From assembly GCA_032821775.1 (NCBI GenBank), contig JAVLRN010000001.1, positions 2,852,001 to 2,916,000 of the forward strand: a stretch of 64,000 nt of DNA, read 5' to 3'. This document shows positions 11,824 to 22,561 of this stretch, one piece after another. Positions within the stretch are counted from its first letter, which is position 1. Every line of letters starts with the position of its first letter. A program made the translations under genes and the position numbers. The stretch is from Sanguinoderma infundibulare. Lineage: Eukaryota; Basidiomycota; Agaricomycetes; Polyporales; Polyporaceae. The notes beneath the pieces were generated by a model that worked only from the letters and a program-made list of their open reading frames with translations, was not told the origin of the DNA and did no database searches.

Positions 11824-13311
11824 CTACACCTGGGCCTCCTGCCAAACTGGAACCGTCGCCGGGGCGCTCGTGCTCTCGCGCGCAGCGTTAGCGGCCGCCT
11901 TCTCTGCAGACGCGTCCGGCGACTCGTCCTTACCCGACGTGCCGAGGCGCAGGTCACGGCAGTACTCGCGCAGGCGCCGCACGGCGTCCGCGCTCTCGCC
12001 TGAAAGTTGCTCCTCGGTGGAGCGCGCCTTGTTCGATTGGACGCCGATGTCGAGCGTGTCCGCGAGGTCGCTGACCGTGCTGACCGTGATCTCGTTCAGG
12101 TGCTGGTAGAAGCCGGTCTGGCCGCGCTCGGCGCGGAGGTTGAGGAAATCCTCGAGCGCGGAGCACATGTCGACGACGTCGTCCTCGTGGCACTGCACCG
12201 AGAGGCTCTCGACGGGAGAGTCCGAGAGGGTCGCGAGGGTGTCCACGACATTCTCGACGGGGAAGAGGGGGGTAAGGTGCACCTTGCGGAGCTTCTTGAG
12301 CGGGCGGGGGGTATCGGGCTTAGCGTGCGCGAACGTCTGGGAGGTGAGGGCGGTGTTGAGCGCGCACTCGTCGACGGTGTGTCCGATGGTGCCCATGATG
12401 CGCTCGGTGCAGCTCCGGTTGTAATCGTTGGACTCGTGGTAGCAGCTCCCCAGGTCCAAAACCTCCAGGGAGCATGCGACGGGGGTGGTGGCCCATTGGG
12501 GGTCGCCGAGGTGAGTATCGCGGACGCGGAGGCTTTTAAGGGCGGCGAGGCGGAGGAGAGAGGGAAGGCGGAGCTCGAAACCAAGGACGGGGTGGTCGGG
12601 GATGTCGTCGTCGCCTCTCACGACGGGAACGAAAGGGCGAGCACCGACGAGGTCGGGGGCATGGAGTGCCGAGCGGGTGACACGGTCGAGCGAGAGGTGG
12701 CGAAGGTTGGGAACGGAGGCAGCGATAGAGACGATAAGCCGCTCGCTCCTGTGCACCCGGTCAGAGGACGGTGTCAAGGAAAGATTGAGAGAGAAAACGC
12801 ACAAAGGGAAGCGTGCTTCATCGCCGCAGTGATCGATGGACAAGGACGCGAGGGTGGACAGCTCTTGGAAACAAGGAATCACAGCCTTTGCCAAAGAGGC
12901 GGCCAAGCTGAGCGTGAGGCGCTCGAGCTGCTTGCAGTACGGGAGCACGTCGATGAGGGCGTCGGTGACGCGGATGGGCTGTGAGGATGGGCCGGCGGAG
13001 ATTGCGCGTTTGGTGCAGATGGTGAGTTGACGAATGTGTCGGTTGTAGGATTTTGGGACGCAGGATGCGTATTGGTGGAGCGCTTCGGCGCTTGGGATGT
13101 GGACGGTCTGGCAGATGTGATTGTGAGCCAGACTCGTACTAGGTGAAGTTGCAGCAAAACATACACGGAAGAGTGCGGGAACAGAGAGTTGGTAGCATTC
13201 ATGGTCAACTTTCGCGAGAGCCTTGACATCTTGGAGGTCAAGCTGATCAACAATAGAGAGCTTCATTTCCGTAGGGAGGCCATTCCAGCAAACTTGGCGA
13301 GTGGACATCAT
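11824..13311 (-). CDS. F-box protein
   Basis: Either one exon (495 residues) or two exons, 13311-13165 and 13107-11824 (476 residues). I favour the two-exon model because the 57-base in-frame insert at 13164-13108 starts GTATGT, ends TGCCAG and breaks the usual link between the F-box and the repeat region. Residues 9-50 form the F-box (GLPTEMKLSIVDQLDLQDVKAL, then CYQLSVPALF), which would dock onto Skp1 in an SCF ubiquitin ligase. The rest is Leu-rich with irregular LRR-like units (LERLTLSLA, LRHLSLDRV, LKSLRVRDT), as in the large substrate-receptor families of Agaricomycetes. The C terminus is Ser/Glu/Ala-rich and disordered. The substrate is unknown. Confidence 0.8.
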   Translation of the reverse strand: MMSTRQVCWNGLPTEMKLSIVDQLDLQDVKALAKVDHECYQLSVPALFRVCFAATSPSTSLAHNHICQTVHIPSAEALHQYASCVPKSYNRHIRQLTICTKRAISAGPSSQPIRVTDALIDVLPYCKQLERLTLSLAASLAKAVIPCFQELSTLASLSIDHCGDEARFPLCVFSLNLSLTPSSDRVHRSERLIVSIAASVPNLRHLSLDRVTRSALHAPDLVGARPFVPVVRGDDDIPDHPVLGFELRLPSLLRLAALKSLRVRDTHLGDPQWATTPVACSLEVLDLGSCYHESNDYNRSCTERIMGTIGHTVDECALNTALTSQTFAHAKPDTPRPLKKLRKVHLTPLFPVENVVDTLATLSDSPVESLSVQCHEDDVVDMCSALEDFLNLRAERGQTGFYQHLNEITVSTVSDLADTLDIGVQSNKARSTEEQLSGESADAVRRLREYCRDLRLGTSGKDESPDASAEKAAANAARESTSAPATVPVWQEAQV

Positions 13312-16300
13312 GGGGAATGCAGGAGGAAGAGCAGAGGAGTGGTAGAGGAGGTCAGGATTGGAGAGGGCGTTGGCGATGGTGAGGAATGGATGGGAGAGAG
13401 AGAGGAGGATTTAAGGGATTCGAGAAGTAGGTGGACCGAAGAGCTCGGAGGGCGAAGACACATTTCGTCAGTTTCCGGTATCACGGAGCTTGCGCTTCTC
13501 AAGGTTTCTTGCCGCCGGCGTCGGTTCGGTCGCACCTCCATCTTGACACTCCTCCGCCTGCTTAGTCTCTCTCCGATGCAGACGCCATGAGACATCTCGC
13601 CATCTCACACAGCGCTCTCTAGATCGCTTCCTCCCTTTTCGTCCCTCGTCGGCGTGCACATCCCGGCATCGTCGGTGTCACGTCTAAACACCGTCTGTTT
13701 CCAGAATGCGCCCACGCACTCCGTCCACTGCGCCGCGACGATCCCGCGCGCGTGCCACACCGTCGAGGGCGAGGATGGGAGCGGGGGACACCAGCGCTAA
13801 GCCATATGTGTCCATGATCATCCGCCGCTGTGCTGTCCTTGGTCGACGGACAACTGCGTTCGCAATCAGCATCTATGCTCCGACCATCCCATTTTCAGCC
13901 TACAATCGCCGACGCTCACTGATCGCACGGCGGCAGCCCGCGAGGCCCTATCGTGTTGCACTGGTTCGTCGCCAGCGCCTCCTTCCCTGTGTTCCGACTT
14001 CCATGTTGCATCACCACGGCCACCACACATCCTCCGAGTTGTGTAGCCCATCCCTCCCATCTCATCAGCTTCCTCTCTGCCATTGACAGATGCCTATCGT
14101 GATACATGCGACCCGCAGCCATCGGCGACGGCATCCCATCGACGAGACCGCCCTCGCTGAGTAGACCGGCACGGGAGCTCCCCGCGTGCGTGCAGCATGG
14201 CCATCTCGTCGTACACCGCTTGTAGATCTCTTCCATCTCCCCAAGCTTCCGGCATAGCATGCTAAGCATATGCGTTCACCTTATCCAGGTGACTTGTGGG
14301 CCCGCCGCTGACGGAGCTTCCATCCGTCATGGCACATGTGGGGCCCCCGGGCTCCGGAATTGCGAGGCTTCTTACGGTGTTCCCGGAAGAGCAGAATAGG
14401 AGGCCGAGAACCGCATCGTGGTTTCTCATGTGCGGTCATGCTACGCTGCTTCTTGCAGACATGCGAGTCCGTCGCATAAGTCACAATCAGTCAGGACTGC
14501 AGTCGTTTCGTTATCCGGGCTCATCGTATGTCGTTTCATCTCGAGCGCGGCCTCCCTCACTTGGGCCGCTTGTCATTAGATTACGAAGCTCTGACTCTCT
14601 CTTTTCTCCATATACTGGCCAGATGCATTGCCGACGTCAGCCTCGATTTTGAAAACAATTTGTGGCACCCGGATCCTGACGTCTCGGATGGCCTCGCCAC
14701 TCATTACCACGCCAGAGGGACGAGGCTCGCGATCGGTGTCAGGGCTTTGGAGACCCCGACAGGCCGACGTGGGCTGGGCAGCCGTCGGCTGCACAGCGGA
14801 AGTAATACGGCTTTAGCAGAGAGCGTGCTTGCTGTCCACCATCGGGGCGGGCCTCGGAGTCGACGCCTTAGTCGGGTCCTTGCGCGCCCCGTCCCTCACT
14901 GTCCCTCGCGCTCGATTGGCCGCTGCGGGCACTGCGATGGCCGAGGGTCCGCTCTTACCCGGGCGTAGAAGCTGCTGCTTGTGCCAAGCTCCTGGTGGCC
15001 GAGCACAGACGCGTGCGCGCGTCAATGTCTCGACGCCAGTCCGTCCGGTGCCCATCGGAATTCCAGAAGTCAGTCCAGGGCACGCAAAGCTTAAACCCGT
15101 TGACGAGGCCGCACATGCCATTTCCAGCTTCCTCGGCTCGTCTCCCCACTCATCCTCGTCCGCACATCCTCCTCCATGCGTGTCTGCGAGGTCCCAGCTG
15201 TGGCGATCCTGTCCTGTACTTCATCCGTTGAAATGCCAAGCCCTAGTAGCGTTCAAGTCAGAGCCTCCGTGTTCCATCGGTCATGGACGTAAAAAATTCT
15301 ACTTCCGCAGCCTCAGTTGTGTGTATACGCCATCTATGTTGTCTACTATTCATATGATTCTCAGTCACCCACTGCGACGGACAGCGCCTCCCACCTACCC
15401 CCCGACATCGGATCGACGGATTCGCTGTTTGCAACCGCAGCGAAGTTCATATGTGCGGGCGGCACGCCCCGACGATCAATCCACGCAGCTGTACGTGGCC
15501 GACAATTGGTCGGCTACTCTAAGCCTCCATCCCCGCCGTTGGATCGCTATCTGACCACATTTGCCATTGCCCTGATCGCTCCGCCTCCCTGGGTCCTGGC
15601 GCTGGGGCCCCAGGCGCGCCGTCGCTATGAATGATTGATCCCGAGGACCCGGGGCAGTCGGATGAATCATATATCCGCTGCACGACGGCGCACGCGCGCA
15701 TCATTCGGCACCGCTCTCCTCTCCTCCATCACGATTCGCCGCGACGGCCAACGACACAACTTTTCCTTCCTGCGAAGCACCATCATCGTTCGCCATCCGT
15801 ACATCTTTCGTCCGCATGGGCGTGTCTGGATGAGATGCACTGAACTCGGGCACCGGGTTGTGTTCGCGGAGCCTCGAGCACCGCTTGGGTCCCCAGTGGT
15901 GCGACGCATCTGGCAGTGATCCGCCTCCAGCGGCGTGGCAAGGTTACTGCAGCTCCCCCGTGGAGGTGACGTGCACGGTGGCGGCGACTCGCGAGGCACA
16001 GCGATCCTCACCGGCCTGTGATGGATGTGCACGTCTTCCTCGTGCCCGGATAACCTAGGACCGCTGCCCCATTGACGTCGCGTCCTCGGAAAGCTTCTAC
16101 CTGGAACACGCATACTGTTCATCTCTACCCGCGGCGCGCTGACAGCTGATAGTACCTCAATTCGTACCCAGCAAAAATCAATATCGCACTGATCTCGTCA
16201 AGCCTCCGAGCCCGACCCGGATGGAACTCTGCAGGTCCACGGCTACTTCTGTCAGTGCATCTGTCCCTGCATTGCTGCATCGCCTCGTCTGCAGCGAGCC

Positions 16301-17039
16301 CGCCGCCACCCGCCATCTAGCGTTGGTGGCAGGTTCTTGTATCCATGTTTCATCGCGATGAACGCCCACTGTCTTCAAAGTTCAGGGAAGTATTTGGGTC
16401 GCGGTTCATGGAGACCATCCCAGGTTTGTTTCGCCGCGACCCTGGGCATGGCAGAATTCCGAGTTCAGTTACAAGCAATCACACTGAATGCGCAGAGCCC
16501 GCGGCCGGACGTCGAAACGACACCGAGTCCACACCAAAACCTGTCCTGGCACCGAATGCGCGAGAGCGAGTCGAATTCGAGATGATCGTACATTTCGCGT
16601 ATGCCTGTAGTAATACATGCCACAGGGCGATCTTCCACATCGCGCACAATAGACAGAAGAGCCACACGCTAACTTGGAATAATGGTAGGTTAAGCCTGAG
16701 CCAAAAGTGCAGACAGATACGGTGGAAGCTTGTGTGAGAGAGCCAACGATAGACGTTGTGGTAACCTGCAGTAAGAATGGTCGTTGATGACGGGGAGTGC
16801 ACAAGTAGTGTCCTTGATTTGTAACATGGGCGTCACGATGACGAGACGTAATACCGTAGGGATGAGGATAAGGCAATGCAATAAGGCAATGTGAGAGGAT
16901 GATGTGGTGTACGTGTGTTTGATGTAGGTGGAGATGTGTCGCGAGGAAACGAGGAGCGCACATAGCACCGCTTCTAGCAGACTAGCACTTGACATGCAAA
17001 TAACAAACGGATAGCAGGATGCAGGAGAGGAGCAGGGCG
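13312..17039. other. 3.7 kb region with no supported gene
   Basis: Longest stretch of the window without a recognisable gene. Both strands carry open frames of 60-240 codons (for instance 14528-14968 and 14829-15554 on the plus strand), but these lack family motifs and consistent splice signals. They are rich in Arg, Ser, Cys and His, as chance frames in GC-rich DNA are. No terminal repeats, integrase or reverse-transcriptase motifs, tRNA or tandem repeat were seen. It holds at least the promoter of the F-box gene and the 3' flank of the SRF1-like gene. Confidence 0.45.
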
Positions 17040-18583
17040 CTATGCGGTTATTATCGAAGCTGGATGGTACTTGACCTTCTCGAAGATCCGGAACAAGGAG
17101 ATGAAGAGGTTAAAGCAGTACATCAGCAGGCCCACGCCGACCAAGCAGATAAGAGCAACTTGGTCGTCGCATAACGTGTCGCCGACGCCACCCTCCAAGC
17201 CATTAACGCCGTTCGGGAGGGTCGGGCGCGGGAGCTCGCTATACCACGAAATGCTGGAGGGGGGCGCGCAGGGTATCATAGACGTGAAAAAGTTGTCAAA
17301 CGAGAGTGCGAGCGCGGAGGACCACGCGCATATGAATACAACCTCTAGAAGGGTGTAAGCGAGCTTCCAGGAGGTGCGCCAGAGGCCCAGTGGACGACCA
17401 AAATATTCGAGCTAGAGTCTCAGGTGAGCGATCTACGCTGGACTGTGCGTGCCGTGGGACACATACATATATGGCTATCATGACATGGACCAACGTCAGG
17501 CTGGCAAAGATGATAACCAAAGTTCTATGTGAACTGGGCTCAGTTGATTTGTTACTACGGAAATGGATCAAGAACGTACGGAGATGGTCCCAAGGCGCCA
17601 GTGACATTAGCATGTTGCTCAATGAGCCGGATCCGAATCGCCATCGCAAGTGCAGCGGTCGTGAGGACAATGTTGCACAGGCGGAAAAGCTAGACCCCGG
17701 ATGGCTTTAGAAAGCAGACAATGATACCAGTTGAACGCAGTGACGTACCAATGGAACATAAACGTTATACATCATGTATGCCCGCAGTCGTTTCCGCCGC
17801 CTCTGCCACGGCGTCAGCTTTTCATCGTCATGGTCCGATTCCCTCTCGCCGCGCATGTTTTCGTGTACGGAGCCGGTCGTGTTCGGATGCGCAGACGTCC
17901 ACGGAGTCTCCCATCCGGGGGTCCGGTTCTGTGCGAGCGTGAATGGCGCATTGGTGGGGGGCATGTCGATTCGCAGCCGGCCCCGGTTGGTCATCCGATG
18001 GAGTGGCCCGCGATCGGACACACTCGGGTCGGGCTCCTCGTGCAGGGGCGTCGGGCTCTCGTCGTCCTCTTGCCCCAGCTCACGCCGCAGGACGGATACG
18101 GACAGCCACGGGATGGACATCGCCCGGGAGCCGTCCCGCGGTCGTCTTGCGGCGCGCTGCAGACTTGGCGACAGAGGAATGGAACCAGACTCCGTGGGCC
18201 GATGTCGCGTGAACGCCCACCATCGCGACGAACCTGAGTCTTCTGGCGCCTCAAAAGAGGACTGGGTGGACGCCACATCCGAGGGGCGCGATGGTGCAGC
18301 GAGCTGCGCGAACCGAGAATGGTCGGCCGGTTCGTTTTCCTTTGGCGAGGGAGGCTCATCTTTTGCCCAGGCTACACGTAGAGGAGTAGCGTCAGCATAC
18401 GGTCGGAGCACCGGGGTGGAAGGGGGCGCAATGCAGAGAACAATACGCACGAGGCGCGGTGTTGATGAACGTCCTACAGCTCGAAGAGGCTGCCCGCGAG
18501 CTATGGATGGACTGGTTTCTAGAGAAGGTGGAGGCGGACGAAGGGGAGAGCGGTTGCTGCAGCAGGGAGGGGTCGGGGTTCAT
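17040..18583 (-). CDS. Multi-pass membrane protein, SRF1-like (phospholipase D regulator family)
   Basis: Exons 18583-18451, 18371-17749, 17689-17580, 17533-17467 and 17411-17040; 434 residues. The N-terminal 230 residues are disordered (Ser/Pro/Arg-rich, with GWETPWT). Then come a basic stop-transfer-like RRRKRLRAYMMYN and four hydrophobic segments: around LCNIVLTTAALAMAI, LVIIFASLTLVHVMIAIY, LLEVVFICAWSSALAL and VALICLVGVGLLMYCFNL. The tail is FRIFEKVKYHP. The pattern EYFGRPLGLWRTS, DNFFTS and DDQVALICLVGVGL agrees with my memory of the fungal family named after yeast SRF1, a regulator of phospholipase D at the plasma membrane. That name is moderately sure; the membrane topology is seen directly. 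Five exons had to be joined, and all phases agree. Confidence 0.75.
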
Positions 18584-18852
18584 TGGGGCCGCAAAGACAT
18601 TCGATGAAGCAGAGAAAGGAGCAACAGCAGCCCACCGCGCAGTGCAGGCGCACCGCCGTCGCTTTCAATGTCAGGATCAAGATTCAGGATGGCGGGGAGG
18701 CTGGAGGAGACAGAAGCGTGCCCCTCAGACCGCGGGGCTCTAGTCACTTGGTCCCATTATCCCCGGCCCTCGGCGTCATCTCACGCCCCCGCCTGCTTGC
18801 CTCTAGCCACATCCGTTCCCCCATTCGATCCTGGACTGGCCTCCTGCTAGCC

Positions 18853-19842
18853 ATGGACGATTCAATCCCATCAATACAAACTGCGGGTGTAGGCTCCCGC
18901 TTCGTATCTCAAGACGACCTCGAGGCCGCAAAGGCTCGGCGCGAGGAACAGTGGAAGGCGGCGTACGCCAGGTAGCTATATCGGCCCATCCCCGTATTAC
19001 CCTCATCTCACCCACGCCTCCCATCCGAACCCCCTCCAGGCTGGGCCAAGAGCCGCCACCGCAGCCCACAGAAGATGTGTTTGACGGAAGAAGTCTAGCA
19101 GAGGTCCGTACTTGCCTGATCCATACGAGGCCGGAGTATGACCCCCTCCCCCCACGCCTTCCGCAATGTAGAAACTGGCTGCGAACAGAGTAAGCAGCAG
19201 TGCATGCTGCGACCGACAGGAGGCTTACGCACTCTAGGCAGCCAAACAAGAGGAATGGGAGGAGCGCAATAAGCTAGGTGGGTGAGGCGATCCTCTGCAA
19301 CACTCGGCGCCCCGTGTTTCGCCGTTCGCCACCCACTCACACGACTGCGCGCGGACAGGAAACCAATTCCGTGCGCTCGAGGAGGATGAAGTGCTCTTTC
19401 TAGACTCCGTGCTTGAGAAACAGCGCGAGGAAGAACGCCTCCGGAAACAGATGGAAGGCGAGGAGCTCAAACATTTCCGAGAGTAAGTCGGGCCGTAGTG
19501 GCACGCCCGCCGCCCCGCGGTTACAATCCTATCATCGCCGGCGCTCATATTACACACAGAGCCGTCGCCGCGCGAGAAACCGCCGCCAACAAACCACCTC
19601 CGATCGGCGCTACGAGTGCCACAAATAACAGCGCTCCGCCCAAGGCGAAACCTGCTCCTGCACCAGCCAAGAAGGACGCCAAAAAGTCGCTCAAAGGCGT
19701 CGTCGTCAAGAAAAAGCTGACGAAACCAGTTGCTGCGACGCCCGATGCACGAGAATCGACCGCGGGGTCCAAAGGAGATGAGAGGGACAAGTCGGGAGGA
19801 GACGAGCGAGAGGTAAAACGACGGAAAGTGTCAGCAACCTGA
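18853..19842 (+). CDS. FAM192A/PSME3IP1-domain protein (FYV6-like splicing factor)
   Basis: Six exons: 18853-18971, 19040-19103, 19172-19189 (18 bases), 19238-19277, 19359-19482 and 19560-19842; 215 residues. The N-terminal 110 residues follow the NIP30/FAM192A domain order: SRFVSQDDLEAAKARREEQW, DGRSLAE, AAKQEEWEERNKLGNQFRALEEDEVLFLD, then a charged helix. The C-terminal half is Lys/Ala/Pro-rich and disordered. In yeast the FYV6 member of this family acts at the second catalytic step of splicing; in animals it binds the proteasome activator PA28-gamma. The nuclear splicing role is therefore inferred by family. The 18-base exon is needed to keep the conserved domain intact. It converges on ESS2, 149 bases away. 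Confidence 0.85.
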
Positions 19843-19991
19843 CCTTCTGAATCTTGTTTGATTTATCCCCATGATGTGTCCTCACGAATGTGTATCATTA
19901 TTGCCTCATTTTCCAGATCACACTGTGCAATTGTTGTCGGCCGGGTGGGTCCATGATACACGCAGACGACGAGCTCAACAAACGCGACACC

Positions 19992-21721
19992 TCAACCCCT
20001 CCTCGTCACTGGACTTGGTGTCGGTGTCCACCGAACCTTCTGAAGATCCCTCTCCTTCCTGTCCCCTTCCCAGCCAGCTAACCGTCCCATGGCATCTGCT
20101 CGTCTCGATGCCGCCGTTCCCATGGTGGTCTTGTCCAGCAGCCGTTTGGCCGCCGGCGTCAGAGAACCAGGTGCGTCTGCTCGACGCGGAGTGAACGAAG
20201 GCGGCGGCATCGACGTTCTCCGGTTGCTGCCCCCGCCACCAGTGGATCGTGACAATAAAGGAACCCCGCTGAGCAAAGTTGCCTTTGCGCGCAAACTCTT
20301 CGCCGCATCGCTCGACAGCTTGTGAGAAATTCGCTCCCGAGAACTGGGTTCCGCGATTCGGAATGGTGTCGAGGGCGTAGGAATGTCAGCTGGATCATCC
20401 GACTGAGACAGCACCCGAGGAGTCGCATTCAGCGTGCCCCAAGTCATAAGCTGTTTGACTGCAGCAGGTCCCAATTCCGACGGTGTGGGGGATGGTACTG
20501 AAGGCACCAGCGAATGAATATCATTCGTCGGTGACCTCGGACAGTCTATGGCAGCAACTGTCAGCTCGCAGTCCAACATACCAAGGCGACAAATCAACCC
20601 TTACATGGAGTCCCTGCAATTGCAGCGTCGATCCGACTCCTTGTCGGGCTCGGAGGGGCGGATAATGAGTGGTCAGGCTTGTCGTCTTGTTCCGGGAGCC
20701 GCGTGTTCCCATGCTTAATAGCCTTCGGGGGGCCTTTCGCTTCCTCTGTCGCTTTTGTCGTAGACGAGTTGTAAGGCGCAACATCAGCGTCCGGCGGGAA
20801 CATTAGTGCATTCCGTGTCTAATGTCAAACCAGCAATGAGCATGGTTCCACGCCAGCCTTGCTTCAGCAGTGAGAACATACCTTGAACTGCCACCCATCT
20901 ACACCCGCAGGCCGTGCGTCCTTCTTCGGTGCCATGACGTCCAGGGCACCGCCCTCCGGTTGCTCCCTCTTCTCGACCTTGACCAGCGCACCGGCTTGGC
21001 TCTTGTTCTGCTCCGGGACCGGCGGCAGCGCGTGCGTACCATCTATCAAGTCCTCCACCTCGTCCTCGTCTTCTTCATACTCCACCGGGGCCTTCGCGGG
21101 GCCCGCTTCGAGGAGCCCAGCAGGCTTTGGAGCCTCTATCTGGAACTTCTCCTTCACGCCCGCCCCCGACGGCGCCTCGATGAGCAGCCTCTCCCGCTCC
21201 TCCAGCATCCGGTCCCTCTGCGCCTCCACCCGCCTCTGCGCCTCCCACGCCCACCCGTACCGCTCCATCCGCCGCCTGTTCTCGTCCTCGAGGATCTGCG
21301 TGAAGCTCGAGTTGTCCTCGGACGTGTAGCGCGCCTGGAACGCATCGAGGCTCATGTCGGTGTCGTAGCGCGCCCGCTTCGCCGGTGCCTCGCCCCGCTC
21401 CGTGCGCGGGGTGCGCAGCGGGGTGTCCACCAGCCCAGCGGCGTAGGGAGTCTGGGAGGGCGTCTGCCACGGCTGGCCGCGCCGCGAGACGGGTGTCTGA
21501 AGCTCCCCGAGGCGGCGCACGGACGCTTGGATGAGTCGCGGGTCGTCGGCCTGAAGCGCATCAAGGTAGTTGTTGGTAGCATCCAGGTGAACTAGCGAAG
21601 GGAAGAAGTCTCGGGCGATGATGTGGGAGAGCGCCTCGGTGTACTCGTCTTCTTCGAGCACGACTTGGCGGTCAAGGGATCGTGCAGGTGGTTGGGAACT
21701 GGATGGTCCCGGGGTAGACAT
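19992..21721 (-). CDS. ESS2: Spliceosome-associated protein ESS2 (DGCR14/Bis1 family)
   Basis: Exons 21721-20882, 20818-20605 and 20545-19992; 535 residues. Diagnostic blocks: RQVVLEEDEYTEALSHIIARDFFP near residue 20, TSEDNSSFTQILEDENRRRMERY in the middle, the WQFKTRNALMFPPDADV block spanning the first intron, and a C-terminal TPRVL...PFRIAEPSSRERISHKLS...ARRADAMGRLAG-type segment. ESS2 is a nuclear protein of late spliceosomal complexes that influences splice-site fidelity. Length and block order fit the family. The N-terminal exon carries most of the conserved core. It ends tail to tail with the other splicing-related gene. Confidence 0.9.
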
Positions 21722-22561
21722 GGCTGAGACAGTTTGTGAGAGAAGTTAGAATGACAGTAGAGCGATTAGACTGTACAAGTTGAGGAACCGGTTGGTGGGG
21801 TGGAGGTAAGCTGGTGGCAATGTAAGCGCCCATATTCGGAACGGACGGATTAGCGCCTAGAAAGGAAGGTCGGAAAGAAAGTTCCCTTAACCACTCAACG
21901 AATGTCGGCAGCAACATAGGACTCGTGCAAGGAGAAATAATCAATATTCGGCAGATGAAATGACCACGAATTAAAGCTCTCAAGCACAATCTCACCGTTC
22001 AAGCCGTGCCATATACGCACTGGCGTGCAACCAGCCTTTGGAGGCCCGCAGTTGCCGCAGGAATGCATTTAGGGTCCGTCCGGTGGTCTACAGGCCATCA
22101 GGCATCTACGTTACGGGCAACACAACACATAAGTGCCGCCCCGCTCTAACAGAAACAAGTACAATATCTTCATAATTGTCATTGATAGGGAGGGGACATA
22201 TAGCTGTACAGACGCAACAAACCTGGGCCGCCCGGATCCAGGCCTGCTAGGTAGTGTATGGTCAGTTCGTAAGTGTCTGGGGGATTCGATATGAAAGGAG
22301 TGTTATTACGACGTTTAGCTGGGTGATATAAGTCAAATGTGCACGCACGCGCGGTAAAGATAATCTCAACTAATAATAGCAGGACGGTGAAGATAGAGAA
22401 GCAATTCGATGTAAAGGAAGTGGGAAAAAGACGCGCGAACAGGATAAGAACATCGATACACGGAGACGATGAGCGACGGGATTGGCGAACGATGAATGCG
22501 CACCGGTAGCATATATGGAGGAAACATACAAACGCAACCCCGGCACATCACAAACCTCTAT
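21722..22561. other. Intergenic region, nothing recognised
   Basis: 840 bases between the start of ESS2 and the stop of nudE. The part around 22300-22480 is AT-richer and may be 3' flank of nudE. No RNA gene or repeat was seen. Confidence 0.4.

Noticed and set aside
12007..12984. 325-codon plus-strand frame
   Set aside because: Antisense of the F-box gene; its composition mirrors that gene's codon bias.
14528..15554. Open frames of 146 and 241 codons
   Set aside because: Arg/Ser/Cys-rich, no conserved block, no good splice partners.
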